In this document: positions 34,893 through 43,428 of the stretch, in pieces
Numbering within the stretch: the stretch's first letter is position 1
Layout of the letters: each line of letters starts with the position of its first letter
Notes under the pieces: model-generated
What the model saw: the letters and a program-made list of their open reading frames with translations, nothing else
Told to the model about the DNA's origin: nothing
Database searches by the model: none
Source: an uncultured Bacteroides sp.
Lineage (GTDB): Bacteria; Bacteroidota; Bacteroidia; Bacteroidales; Bacteroidaceae
Direction: 5' to 3'
Assembly (NCBI GenBank): GCA_900553185.1
Contig: USCT01000009.1
Coordinates: 6,014 to 70,013, forward strand
DNA: 64,000 nucleotides
Translations under genes and position numbers: made by a program

Positions 34893-34988
34893 GGGTAAGC
34901 TTACTATATCGCGCCGCTACAACCAACTACCTTTGCTGCGATCAAGCCCTGGAGGATTCGAAGGGAGCTGGCCGTATGGGACTTACCC
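34893..34988 (-). ncRNA. ffs: Signal recognition particle RNA, small bacterial type
   Basis: About 96 bases on the minus strand with closing stem GGGTAAG (5') and CTTACCC (3'). The centre CCAGGGCTTGATCGCAGC with AAAGGTAG aligns with the conserved SRP core (CCAGGGC-GGAA-GCAGCAACGGTAG in other bacteria), with a TTGA-type apical loop instead of GGAA. Helps direct membrane proteins to the translocon with Ffh. Exact ends are estimated from the closing stem. Confidence 0.75.
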
Positions 34989-35041
34989 GTTTTTCTTTGC
35001 TTTCGGGAGATGACCCGGAGGTTATTTCTCGATTGCGGGTG

Positions 35042-35049
35042 CAAAGGTA
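35042..35049 (-). promoter_or_regulatory. -7 box of the SRP RNA/tRNA-Thr operon
   Basis: TACCTTTG on the minus strand, matching TAnnTTTG; ATTG (35069-35072) lies 19 bases upstream as a -33-like element. Predicted start about 35035, some 45 bases before the mature SRP RNA. Confidence 0.65.
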
Positions 35050-35099
35050 GGCATTTCTTTGAAATCTGCAATACCTTTTGCAAAAAAAATGCAGTTTTT

Positions 35100-35140
35100 T
35101 TGTAGGAAATGCGATTTTTTCCGGTTTTTCATTCCTACAA
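35100..35140. promoter_or_regulatory. Inverted repeat between divergent promoters
   Basis: TTGTAGGAA (35100-35108) and TTCCTACAA (35132-35140), a perfect 9-bp inverted repeat between the stable-RNA promoter and TACTTTTG (35155-35162), the -7 box of the DUF4199 gene. Could be an operator or a hairpin. Confidence 0.4.
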
Positions 35141-35186
35141 CGACCGAAAAAACGTACTTTTGCATCCATAAATAAAATATTCGCAC

Positions 35187-35723
35187 ATGACACAAGACCA
35201 ACCCATCCACCTGCAACAGACCGCCATGTATTTCGGGACGTTCATGGGATTATTCTGGATCATCAAATTCACCTTTCTCCCACTGGGCTTTACCATCCCC
35301 CTGCTGCAGTTCCTATTTGTGTTGCTCACCTGTTTTGTCCCTATCCTGGGATACTTATATACCCGTAAGTTCCGCGACCGGTATAGTGGAGGAAGCATCA
35401 CTTTCTCACGCGCATTTGCCTTTACCGTTCTCATGTATTTCTTTGCCGCCCTGCTGGCTGCCGTAGCTCACTACATTTATTTTCGCTTTCTCGACAACGG
35501 TTTTCTGGCAGAAAGCTATATCGGGCAGCTGGAAGCCATGAAACCCGCCGCTACGGAAGAACTGAAGGAAAGCATCGACCAGTTCATCGAAGGTTTCAGC
35601 CTGATTTCCTCGCTCTCGCCCATCCAGCTCACCTTTCAGCTGATCTCGCAGAACTTCATGTACGGAGTCTTGCTGGCACTTCCCACTTCCCTGCTGGTCA
35701 TGCGGAAAAAACGTCACGAATAA
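35187..35723 (+). CDS. DUF4199 membrane protein
   Basis: 178 residues with four membrane segments, the middle ones including FTFLPLGFTIPLLQFLFVLL and FAFTVLMYFFAALLAAVAHY, then a soluble insert (AESYIGQLEAMKPAATEELK) and a last helix. Fits DUF4199, which in Bacteroidetes often precedes a family-2 glycosyltransferase as here (25 bases downstream). Probably assists lipid-linked sugar handling (inference). Confidence 0.8.
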   Translation: MTQDQPIHLQQTAMYFGTFMGLFWIIKFTFLPLGFTIPLLQFLFVLLTCFVPILGYLYTRKFRDRYSGGSITFSRAFAFTVLMYFFAALLAAVAHYIYFRFLDNGFLAESYIGQLEAMKPAATEELKESIDQFIEGFSLISSLSPIQLTFQLISQNFMYGVLLALPTSLLVMRKKRHE

Positions 35724-35748
35724 AAATCTTTTTAATAACATAATATAC

Positions 35749-36699
35749 ATGGACATATCTGTTGTAATACCTTTATATAATGAAGAAGAATCCTTGCCCG
35801 AACTCTATGCTTGGATTGAACGTGTAATGAATGCCAACGGCTTCAGCTACGAAGTAATTTTCGTAAACGACGGAAGCACAGACGGTTCCTGGAAAGTCAT
35901 CGAAGGACTCAAACAAAAATCCGATTGCGTAAAAGGAATCAAGTTCCGCCGGAACTATGGAAAATCGCCCGCCCTCTTCTGCGGATTCGAAAAAGCACAG
36001 GGCGACGTGGTCATCACCATGGACGCCGACCTGCAGGACAGTCCCGATGAAATACCGGAACTGTACCGGATGATTACACAAGACGGATATGATCTGGTAT
36101 CCGGATGGAAGCAGAAACGGTACGACCCGCTCTCAAAAACCATTCCTACCAAACTCTTCAATGCCACCGCACGTGCCGTTTCGGGTATTCATAACCTGCA
36201 CGACTTCAACTGCGGCCTCAAGGCCTACCGACGCGACGTGGTAAAAAACATCGAAGTATACGGCGAAATGCACCGCTACATCCCTTATCTGGCCAAAAAT
36301 GCCGGATTTACCCGCATCGGTGAAAAGGTAGTACACCACCAGGCCCGCAAGTACGGAAAGACCAAATTCGGACTGAACCGTTTCGTCAACGGTTACCTCG
36401 ACCTGCTGACTCTCTGGTTCCTGTCCACCTTCGGCGTGAAACCCATGCACATCTTCGGATTCCTGGGATCCATCATGTTTATCCTTGGATTTATCTCGGT
36501 CATCATCGTAGGAGCCAGCAAGCTTTATGACATGTATTGCGGAAATCCGTACCGCCTGGTAACGGAAAATCCGTACTTCTATCTGGCACTGACCACCATG
36601 GTGATCGGTACCCAGCTGTTTCTGGCCGGATTCCTGGGAGAACTGATAGCCCGCAATTCTACTGAACGAAACAAATACCAAATCGAAAAAGAACTGTAA
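35749..36699 (+). CDS. Family 2 glycosyltransferase, polyprenyl-phosphate type
   Basis: 316 residues. GT-A domain with VVIPLYNEEESLPEL, VNDGSTDGSWKV, the metal-binding DADLQDSPDEIPEL and a late GLNRFVNGYLDLLTLW amphipathic helix, followed by two C-terminal membrane helices (about 235-260 and 275-300). This is the DPM1/GtrB/ArnC-like layout that moves a sugar from a nucleotide donor to undecaprenyl phosphate on the cytoplasmic face. Same operon as DUF4199 upstream and DUF6452 5 bases downstream. Confidence 0.9.
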   Translation: MDISVVIPLYNEEESLPELYAWIERVMNANGFSYEVIFVNDGSTDGSWKVIEGLKQKSDCVKGIKFRRNYGKSPALFCGFEKAQGDVVITMDADLQDSPDEIPELYRMITQDGYDLVSGWKQKRYDPLSKTIPTKLFNATARAVSGIHNLHDFNCGLKAYRRDVVKNIEVYGEMHRYIPYLAKNAGFTRIGEKVVHHQARKYGKTKFGLNRFVNGYLDLLTLWFLSTFGVKPMHIFGFLGSIMFILGFISVIIVGASKLYDMYCGNPYRLVTENPYFYLALTTMVIGTQLFLAGFLGELIARNSTERNKYQIEKEL

Positions 36700-36704
36700 T
36701 CCGT

Positions 36705-37256
36705 ATGAAGAAACTACCGGTTATCGTATGCATTCTGCTGGCTTTTTTCTGCTTTCCGGCCTGTGAAGAAGAAGATTGTCCCCTCAACACCCTGTCGTAT
36801 GCCAAATTCCAACTGGTAAACCAGTACGGACAGTCTATCAGCTACCTCGACACCATCACCGTCATCGGACAGATCAAGGCCGATGTAACCCGCTATGACA
36901 CCCTGTCCGACGGAACCCTGCACGAAGTCATCGTACACGATTCCCTCATCAGCGACACCCTGATCAATCGGGAAACCAACGTCAGCACCCTCAGTATACC
37001 GTTGAGCTATGACGACGAGACCCTCATCACCCTCGTCTACAACAATACGTATAAAGACCAGTTTACCATCCATCACCGGAACATTCCCTATTTTCTGAAC
37101 CTGGATTGCGGAACCATGATGTTCTATGAAATAACCGGAGTCACTCCCGATCAGATTCGTATGATGGACTCCATCGTTATCACTAACCCGAATATCGACA
37201 ACAATGAAAAAGAAAATTTCAAGTTATATTTTACCACTTCTTCTGATGGGGAGTAG
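36705..37256 (+). CDS. DUF6452-family lipoprotein
   Basis: 183 residues with lipoprotein leader KKLPVIVCILLAFFCFPAC. The mature part is beta-rich (SYAKFQLVNQYGQSISYLDT, DTLINRETNVSTLSIPLSY) with the LDCGTMMFYEITGV segment typical of DUF6452, a family that pairs with DUF6048 in Bacteroidetes. Its last 53 bases overlap the start of the DUF6048 gene in another frame, so the two are translationally linked. Envelope role unknown. Confidence 0.8.
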   Translation: MKKLPVIVCILLAFFCFPACEEEDCPLNTLSYAKFQLVNQYGQSISYLDTITVIGQIKADVTRYDTLSDGTLHEVIVHDSLISDTLINRETNVSTLSIPLSYDDETLITLVYNNTYKDQFTIHHRNIPYFLNLDCGTMMFYEITGVTPDQIRMMDSIVITNPNIDNNEKENFKLYFTTSSDGE

Positions 37257-37914
37257 TTTCCTGCCGATAACGGGATGGAGTCAGACCAAATTTGAGAAAG
37301 TAACCATCATCGAGGAAAAAGAACACATCCCCTTCTATCAGGGAACCGCCATCGGAGTAGAAATAGCAGGACCCGTCAGCAACTTGCTGGGAAGTGACAT
37401 CTTCAACACGGAAATTCAGGTTCAAAGCAACCTGAAGAACATGTTCTTCCCCACTGTAGAAATAGGATATGGAAAGACCAATACCTTCAACGAGGACACC
37501 GAACTCTCCTACAAGACTTCAGCCCCGTATTTCCGGATAGGACTTGACATCAATGCACTGTATAAAAAGACTCACCTTCCGGGCTGGTTGCTCGTAGGTT
37601 TGCGCTACGGATTCACGTCGTTCACGTACGACACCAAAGGCCCCGCCATGCAGGACCCCAACTACGGAGGCATCGTGACCGTTCCCTTCGACTATCCGGG
37701 ACTGAAAAGCAAGGCCGGCTGGGTAGAAATCGTCTTAGGCATGAAAGCCCGGATCTACAAGGGATTCTGCATGGGCTGGAACGTACGCTACAAGAAACGC
37801 CTCAGCATTACCCGACACGAAAATGCCGAAGCCTGGTACGTTCCCGGATTCGGCAAGAACAGCGGAACAAGCTTTAACTTCACATACAACATTATTTACA
37901 ATTTACCATTCTGA
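37204..37914 (+). CDS. DUF6048-family outer-membrane-like protein
   Basis: 236 residues with signal peptide YILPLLLMGSSFLPITGWS. The mature part has alternating strands (IPFYQGTAIGVEIAGPVSNL, FRIGLDINALYKKTHL, NVRYKKRLSITRHENAEAWY) and ends with an aromatic strand TYNIIYNLPF, resembling a small outer-membrane barrel. Start lies inside the DUF6452 gene (53-base overlap), and mntP follows after 2 bases. Confidence 0.8.
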   Translation: MKKKISSYILPLLLMGSSFLPITGWSQTKFEKVTIIEEKEHIPFYQGTAIGVEIAGPVSNLLGSDIFNTEIQVQSNLKNMFFPTVEIGYGKTNTFNEDTELSYKTSAPYFRIGLDINALYKKTHLPGWLLVGLRYGFTSFTYDTKGPAMQDPNYGGIVTVPFDYPGLKSKAGWVEIVLGMKARIYKGFCMGWNVRYKKRLSITRHENAEAWYVPGFGKNSGTSFNFTYNIIYNLPF

Positions 37915-37916
37915 CA

Positions 37917-38492
37917 ATGAGCTCTTTAGAAATATGGTTACTGGCAGTCAGCCTGGCTATCGACTGCTTTACCGTATCGGTCACCAGCGGAATTATCCTG
38001 CACCGGATCCGATGGGGTACCTTCCTGAAAATGGGCTTTTTCTTCGGCCTCTTCCAGGCCCTGATGCCATTCATCGGATGGCTGGGAGCCAGCCGGTTCA
38101 GCAAGCTCATCGAATCATACGACCACTGGATAGCCTTCGGCCTGCTGGCCTTCCTGGGCATACGCATGATCCGTGAACATTTCAAGAACGAAGAAGAAAG
38201 CAGCTTCGACCCTACCCGTCTGAAAGTAATCCTTACACTGGCCGTAGCCACCAGCATCGACGCCCTGGCCGTGGGAATCTCATTCGCCTTTACCGGCTAC
38301 AGGAGCCTCGAATCGCTGGCCTTTCCGCTCACCGCCATCGGCATCGCCTCGCTCGTCATCTCCATCATCGGAAGTCTCATCGGGGTATTCTGCGGAAAGC
38401 GGTTCAACCTGCGCATGGAACTCTTCGGAGGACTGGTACTCATCGGTATCGGACTGAAAATCTTAATCGAACATTTACTTACCCAAGCTTAA
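37917..38492 (+). CDS. mntP: Manganese efflux pump MntP
   Basis: 191 residues, usual MntP length, with six membrane helices. Two repeat-like halves carry aspartates: SLAIDCFTVSVTSGI in helix 1 and VATSIDALAVGISFAF in helix 4, the conserved metal-pathway residues of the family. Exports Mn2+ across the inner membrane. It is in the middle of the DUF4199 to apbE operon. No manganese riboswitch was seen. Confidence 0.92.
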   Translation: MSSLEIWLLAVSLAIDCFTVSVTSGIILHRIRWGTFLKMGFFFGLFQALMPFIGWLGASRFSKLIESYDHWIAFGLLAFLGIRMIREHFKNEEESSFDPTRLKVILTLAVATSIDALAVGISFAFTGYRSLESLAFPLTAIGIASLVISIIGSLIGVFCGKRFNLRMELFGGLVLIGIGLKILIEHLLTQA

Positions 38493-38503
38493 CTTCATAT
38501 CGT

Positions 38504-39511
38504 ATGGCAAACAAACAACTCAGATGGCAGCTCCCCTTCCTTGTGGTACTCATCGTAGGAACCGTGCTGATTCTGCGCAAGCAGGCACCCTACCAGACCG
38601 ATCAGGGATTCGTGTTCGGGACCATCTACAAGATTACGTATCAATCAAAAGAAAATCTGAAAAATGACATCGAAGCGGAACTGAAAAAGGTAGACAACTC
38701 ACTCTCTCCGTTCAACAAGGCTTCGGTCATCACCCGTATCAACGAAAATACCGACCTCACCGCCGACTCACTCTTCACCGAAGTCTTCCTGCTGGCCAAA
38801 CAGATTTCTCAGGAAACCCACGGCGCTTTCGACATCACCGTGGCTCCGCTGGTGAATGCCTGGGGATTCGGTTTCAAAAACGCGGCACAGGTAGATTCGG
38901 CCCTGATAGACAGCCTGACCCAGTTTGTCGGTATCGACAAGGTAAATCTGGTGAACGGTAAGATTGTCAAGAAAGATCCTCGCCTGATGCTGGATTGCAG
39001 CGCCATTGCCAAGGGATACGGAGTGGATCGTGTGGCCCGCCTGCTGGACAGCAAGGGAGTACGCAACTACATGATCGACATCGGCGGAGAACTGGTCATG
39101 AAGGGTGAAAATCCGAAGATGGAAACCTGGAGTATCGGAGTCAACAAACCGATAGACGATTCACTCTCGGTAAATCAGGAGATTCAGACCGTACTGAAAC
39201 TCACCAACGTGGGCCTGGCCACATCGGGCAACTACCGGAACTTCTACTACAAGGGCGGCAAAAAATACGCCCACACCATCGACCCGCGCACGGGCTATCC
39301 CATCCAGCACAACATCCTCTCGGCTACCGTAGTAGCACCGAATTGCGCCACAGCCGACGCATACGCCACTTCGTTCATGGTACTGGGACTGGATTCGGCC
39401 AAACAGATCTGCAACGCTCATCCGGAACTGGACGCATATTTCATCTATACGACCGACAAGGGAAATACGGAAATCTATTACACCACCGGCATGAAGCAAT
39501 ACCTGAAATAA
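38504..39511 (+). CDS. apbE: FAD:protein FMN transferase
   Basis: 335 residues. N-terminal anchor QLPFLVVLIVGTVLILRK, then the ApbE domain: GTIYKITYQSKEN, FNKASVITRINEN, HGAFDITVAPLVNAWGFG, DCSAIAKGYGVDRVA (FAD/metal loop), YMIDIGGELVMKG, HTIDPRTGYPIQ (catalytic-type region) and DAYATSFMVLG. Attaches FMN to threonine of redox proteins such as Rnf/Nqr subunits, on the periplasmic side. Last gene of its operon; hairpins follow. Confidence 0.93.
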   Translation: MANKQLRWQLPFLVVLIVGTVLILRKQAPYQTDQGFVFGTIYKITYQSKENLKNDIEAELKKVDNSLSPFNKASVITRINENTDLTADSLFTEVFLLAKQISQETHGAFDITVAPLVNAWGFGFKNAAQVDSALIDSLTQFVGIDKVNLVNGKIVKKDPRLMLDCSAIAKGYGVDRVARLLDSKGVRNYMIDIGGELVMKGENPKMETWSIGVNKPIDDSLSVNQEIQTVLKLTNVGLATSGNYRNFYYKGGKKYAHTIDPRTGYPIQHNILSATVVAPNCATADAYATSFMVLGLDSAKQICNAHPELDAYFIYTTDKGNTEIYYTTGMKQYLK

Positions 39512-39532
39512 CCGTTATACCGGTCAAAAAAA

Positions 39533-39615
39533 CGTCCGTTCGTTTCCATCAAAAGGAACGGACGCATTAAAGAAAATGTCCGTTTGTTCGAATCAAAACA
39601 AACGGACATTTTTTT
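39533..39615. terminator. Tandem GTCCGTT-type terminator hairpins
   Basis: CGTCCGTTC (39533-39541) with GAACGGACG (39556-39564), then ATGTCCGTTTGTT (39576-39588) with AACAAACGGACAT (39597-39609) followed by TTTTTTT. Stop apbE transcription and, by symmetry, the converging EamA gene. Confidence 0.85.
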
Positions 39616-39695
39616 GCCTCCGAAACCTGGAATGATATTAGGACGCACGGACCGTGCGTCCCTACCTGTTATATCAATTATTTAAAGGCCATCAC

Positions 39696-40598
39696 TTAAT
39701 GCGAACTTCCGATGTAAAGGAAAATCATACCCAACAGTACCAGTACCAGATCGATAGCCTTGCTTGTAAGGTTCTTCTCACGGAAAATCATGGCACCGAA
39801 GAGGAAGGAAACCAGCACGCTGCTCCGGCGTACCATCGATACGATAGAAATCATGGATCCGTCCATACTCAGGGCGTAGAAATACACGAAATCGGCTGCC
39901 GAAAGGAACACCGAAATCAGAATGATGCACCAATCCCAATGAAAGGGAGTCGTAGTCTTCCGTTTGGGCCACCAGAGAAACATCAGCACACCGCCCATGA
40001 GGAAGAGCTGATACACGTTGTACCACGCCTGTACCACCATGTTGTCGAAACGTCCCATCAGGTACTTGTCATACAGACCGCTGACAGCTCCCAACAAAGC
40101 TGCCAACACAATAAACCAGATCCAGCGGTTATGCTGGAAATCGATACCCTCTTTCTTGCCCGAACGGCTCAGCAGGAAAAAGGAAACAATGGCCAGCAGC
40201 ACACCGATCCACTGATACAGATTCAGCCGTTCACCGAAGATCAGCAGGGCTCCCACCAGAGTCATGACCGGACGGGTTGCGTTGATAGGGCCCACGATGG
40301 TGAGCGGCAAATGTTTCATACCGAAATACCCGAAAGTCCACGAAGAAAGGACGATGACCGATTTCAGGAGAATGTACCGGTGCACCTCCCATCCGGCATC
40401 GGGTACATAAAAAATAGTCTGCTCCAACCATTCCGGACGAAAATGTGAAATGAGGATAAACGGTAAGAATATCAGACTGGAAAAAAGCGTATTCAGTCCC
40501 AGCACGGGAAGTACGGCATTGCCTGCCAACGATTTTTTCTTGAATACGTCATAGAAGCCCAGCAGCGCCGCCGAGCAGAAAGCCAAAAGTAACCACAT
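39696..40598 (-). CDS. EamA/DMT-family transporter
   Basis: 300 residues with about ten membrane helices in two EamA halves; first half AALLGFYDVFKKKSLAGNAV, ATRPVMTLVGALLIFGERLN, second half AALLGAVSGLYDKYLMGRFD, VRRSSVLVSFLFGAMIFREK and the ending DLVLVLLGMIFLYIGSS. Drug/metabolite transporter superfamily; substrate unknown. It sits 104 bases downstream of the NtrB-like gene on the same strand and may or may not share its transcript. Confidence 0.85.
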   Translation of the reverse strand: MWLLLAFCSAALLGFYDVFKKKSLAGNAVLPVLGLNTLFSSLIFLPFILISHFRPEWLEQTIFYVPDAGWEVHRYILLKSVIVLSSWTFGYFGMKHLPLTIVGPINATRPVMTLVGALLIFGERLNLYQWIGVLLAIVSFFLLSRSGKKEGIDFQHNRWIWFIVLAALLGAVSGLYDKYLMGRFDNMVVQAWYNVYQLFLMGGVLMFLWWPKRKTTTPFHWDWCIILISVFLSAADFVYFYALSMDGSMISIVSMVRRSSVLVSFLFGAMIFREKNLTSKAIDLVLVLLGMIFLYIGSSH

Positions 40599-40702
40599 AG
40601 TTCTATCAATTTTTCAGCCTGCAAAATTAGGGAATTAAGCCGTGCCACACAAGCATATTTTCCGTAACCTCACCACTTTTTCACCGGTTCCGGTATGGGA
40701 AA

Positions 40703-42016
40703 TCAACGGGCAACCACGTCGGGAAACGAAATGCGGAAACGTGTCAGACCGTCGGGATAGGTACGGAGAGAAAAAGCACACCCGTGCTTGGTCAGCACTT
40801 CGCGTATGAAAATCAGGCCGATACCCTGCCCGTTCGGCTTGGTGGAAAAGAAAGGGCTGAAAAGCTTGGCTTCCACCTCCCGGCTGATTCCTTTTCCATT
40901 ATCGGCTATCTCCAGCGTAACCGGCGAAGCAGTAGTACGGATGTAAATGTCGCCACACTCACCAATACTCTCGGCCGCATTCTTGATGATGTTTACCATC
41001 ACCTGTTCGAACAGGACGGTATCTATCCGAACCGAAGGATTTTCGGAACAAAGCTCGTTGTGCAGGGTAATCTGACGATCTCGGCACACTGTTTCCATGA
41101 ACATCCGACAGGCGGTTACCCGATCGTTCAGATGTACCTGTTGAAGGCTGGGTTCGGGTATCTTCACCACATTGGCAAAGTTAGTGATGAAACTGCTCAT
41201 CCCGTAGCAGCGCTCCACACACACCTTCATTACCTCCTGTATGTCTTCGGTATCTTCCATTTCCTTGAGCGCCTCGCCTACCGTTTCCAATGTGGAGGTG
41301 ATACCTGCAGTAGTATTGTTTACCTCATGGGCTATCATGCGGATGACTTTCTCGTATGCCTTCTTTTCGGCTTTTACCACTTCGGCGGTAAGACTCTCTA
41401 TCAGTACGAAAGGATGGGCAAAGCCACGGTCAACAAATGAAAGACTCGAGCAACGGTAAATCATGGCGTCGCTCAGACGGATGGTATCGGAGGTATCTTT
41501 GGGCAGACGGGCTATCTCTCCGGCCAGTGGGGTTTCCAGTTCCTGAAAACGCTTGCCAATCAGTTCGCCGGCCACCGTATAGCCCAGAAAGCGCAAGGCC
41601 GCCGCATTCAGCATGGAAATCTTTCCGTCGAAATCCAGAATCACCACTCCCATGGGGGAAACATTGATGAGCAGGTCCAAAAAATGATTCTGCTCCCGAA
41701 GCCTCAGACGTTCGTTCTTCAACTGATCCATCATGCGGTTGAACATATCGACAATCCGGTCGGCCTCAGCCTGTCCCACCGGTGCCAGACGACTACTGAA
41801 GTCCTGCTCGCGAAGCAGATCCATTCCGTTGGCAATGCTATTGAGCGGATTTAACACTTTCCGGTAAAAATAAACCAGTACCACCAGACCGACCGTAATT
41901 ACCGCCTCGCCCACGTGTATCAGGGTACCTCCCACCTTCAGGGTGAAGATCAGCAGAATACCCCATACCACCATCATCAACAAGACGAGCAAGAAAAACA
42001 ACGTTTTCAGTTTCAT
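40703..42016 (-). CDS. NtrB-type membrane sensor histidine kinase
   Basis: 437 residues. Two N-terminal membrane helices (about 5-27 and 32-50), a HAMP-like linker (about 51-105), a PAS domain (about 115-205, ISMLNAAALRFLGYTVAGEL), the dimerisation/phospho-acceptor helix with H230 in MIAHEVNNTTAGITS, and an ATPase core (IIKNAAESIG, ADNGKGIS, NGQGIGLIFIREVL). Short periplasmic loop, so the signal may come from the membrane or the PAS domain. Partner of the sigma-54 activator 12 bases upstream, and proposed sensor of the exporter regulon. Confidence 0.9.
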   Translation of the reverse strand: MKLKTLFFLLVLLMMVVWGILLIFTLKVGGTLIHVGEAVITVGLVVLVYFYRKVLNPLNSIANGMDLLREQDFSSRLAPVGQAEADRIVDMFNRMMDQLKNERLRLREQNHFLDLLINVSPMGVVILDFDGKISMLNAAALRFLGYTVAGELIGKRFQELETPLAGEIARLPKDTSDTIRLSDAMIYRCSSLSFVDRGFAHPFVLIESLTAEVVKAEKKAYEKVIRMIAHEVNNTTAGITSTLETVGEALKEMEDTEDIQEVMKVCVERCYGMSSFITNFANVVKIPEPSLQQVHLNDRVTACRMFMETVCRDRQITLHNELCSENPSVRIDTVLFEQVMVNIIKNAAESIGECGDIYIRTTASPVTLEIADNGKGISREVEAKLFSPFFSTKPNGQGIGLIFIREVLTKHGCAFSLRTYPDGLTRFRISFPDVVAR

Positions 42017-42028
42017 CGGCTTCCGAAT

Positions 42029-43387
42029 TTAATCGTTGAATGAAATACCGTATTTCTCCAGCCTCCGGTATAAGGCCGCCCGGCTGATACCCAATGAGAG
42101 AGCCACCTGAGAGAGGTTATTCCCGTGGGCTTCGAGCGCCTGCAGGATGGTACGTTTCTCCAGTTCTTCCAGCGTGAGTCCCTGCAGGCTGTCGAAATGA
42201 TCGGCTGCAGAGGCTGACGGATGATACTGGGCCTTGAAATCGTCGGCTGTAAGCTGGGGCTTGCCGGATACCAGCAAGGTACGCTCCACCAGGTTTTTCA
42301 ACTCGCGGATATTTCCCGGATAAGGCAGACGGCTCAGGTAATCCATTGCGTCGGAAGTCAGTTCTACGGGAGAAAGTCCGTCGGCCCGGCAACGGCTATC
42401 GGCAAAATGACGTGCCAGCAAAGGAATGTCCTCGCGCCGCTCGCGCAAAGCCGGCAAGTGTACCGTAATGAGGTTGATGCGATAAAAAAGATCTTCGCGG
42501 AAAGTATGCTCACGCACCATCTGCTCCAGGTTGGCATTCGTGGCACAAACTACCCGCACATCCACTTTCCGCGGACGGCTCTCACCCAAAGGCTCGAAAG
42601 TCTGTTCCTGCAACACCCGGAGGAGCTTCACCTGGCACGCCAGATCCAGTTCACCAATCTCATCGAGGAAGATGGTTCCCTTGTCCGCCAGTTCGAAACG
42701 TCCCTTACGATCGGCCACCGCATCGGTAAATGCTCCCTTCTTGTGACCGAACATTTCACTCTCGAACAGAGTCTGCGAAATACCGCCCAGATTGACCTTC
42801 ACAAACGGCTTGTTCCGACGGGGACTGTTCAGGTGAACGGCTTCCGCTATCAGTTCCTTACCCGTTCCGCTTTCGCCCGTCACCAATACCGAAGCTCCGG
42901 TACGTGCCACCCGCTTCACCGTAGCCAGTACATCCATCAATGCCTTGCTCTTTCCAATGATGTGACTCCGGTCGAACCCGTCGTCATCGGTTACGGGTGA
43001 ATCTCCGGAACCATCCTTAGCCGTCAGTTCCAGAGCGGTCTCGATGCGTTGCATCAGGGCCGCGTTGTTCCAGGGCTTCGTAATGAAATCGAAAGCTCCG
43101 GCCTGCATACCCTGTACGGCCAGCGGAATACTTCCCCAGGCGGTCATCAGAATGACCGGCACGTCGGGACAGAAAATTTTAACCTGTTTCAGCAATACCA
43201 ACCCTTCCTCACCGTTGGTAGAAAGGCTGAAATTCATATCCATCAGAATGAGTTGCGGCGTAGCAGAACGTACCGCTTCCAGAGCTTCCTTGGGGCCGGA
43301 AACCGCCAAAACCTCGTACTTTGCCCGCTTGAGCATGAAGCTGAGCGAAGAACGGATTGCACTATCATCATCTATTATCAATATCAT
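42029..43387 (-). CDS. NtrC-family sigma-54 response regulator
   Basis: 452 residues. Receiver domain with phospho-acceptor D50 (ILMDMNF) and K104; AAA+ domain with Walker A GESGTGKE (171-178), the sigma-54-contact GAFTDA loop at about 218-223, Walker B FLDEIGELDL (about 240-249) and arginine fingers; C-terminal Fis-type HTH (NNLSQVALSLGISRAALYRR) at about 425-445. Activates sigma-54 polymerase from upstream sites. The window holds two matched upstream palindromes at the exporter operons (63669-63686, 53664-53681), its likely targets (inference). Co-transcribed with TolC and NtrB. Confidence 0.93.
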   Translation of the reverse strand: MILIIDDDSAIRSSLSFMLKRAKYEVLAVSGPKEALEAVRSATPQLILMDMNFSLSTNGEEGLVLLKQVKIFCPDVPVILMTAWGSIPLAVQGMQAGAFDFITKPWNNAALMQRIETALELTAKDGSGDSPVTDDDGFDRSHIIGKSKALMDVLATVKRVARTGASVLVTGESGTGKELIAEAVHLNSPRRNKPFVKVNLGGISQTLFESEMFGHKKGAFTDAVADRKGRFELADKGTIFLDEIGELDLACQVKLLRVLQEQTFEPLGESRPRKVDVRVVCATNANLEQMVREHTFREDLFYRINLITVHLPALRERREDIPLLARHFADSRCRADGLSPVELTSDAMDYLSRLPYPGNIRELKNLVERTLLVSGKPQLTADDFKAQYHPSASAADHFDSLQGLTLEELEKRTILQALEAHGNNLSQVALSLGISRAALYRRLEKYGISFND

Positions 43388-43428
43388 AACATCGGCAAAA
43401 GTACATATTAATCGCTTATTTCGCGGTT

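Noticed and set aside
34893..34988. Plus-strand reading of the SRP RNA region as a structured RNA
   Set aside because: The conserved CCAGGGC and GCAGCAAAGGTAG core appears only on the minus strand, which also carries the promoter and the tRNAs.
39654..40448. A 264-codon open frame antisense to the EamA transporter
   Set aside because: Hydrophilic, His/Gln-rich translation typical of antisense to membrane-protein codons; the transporter reading is complete.
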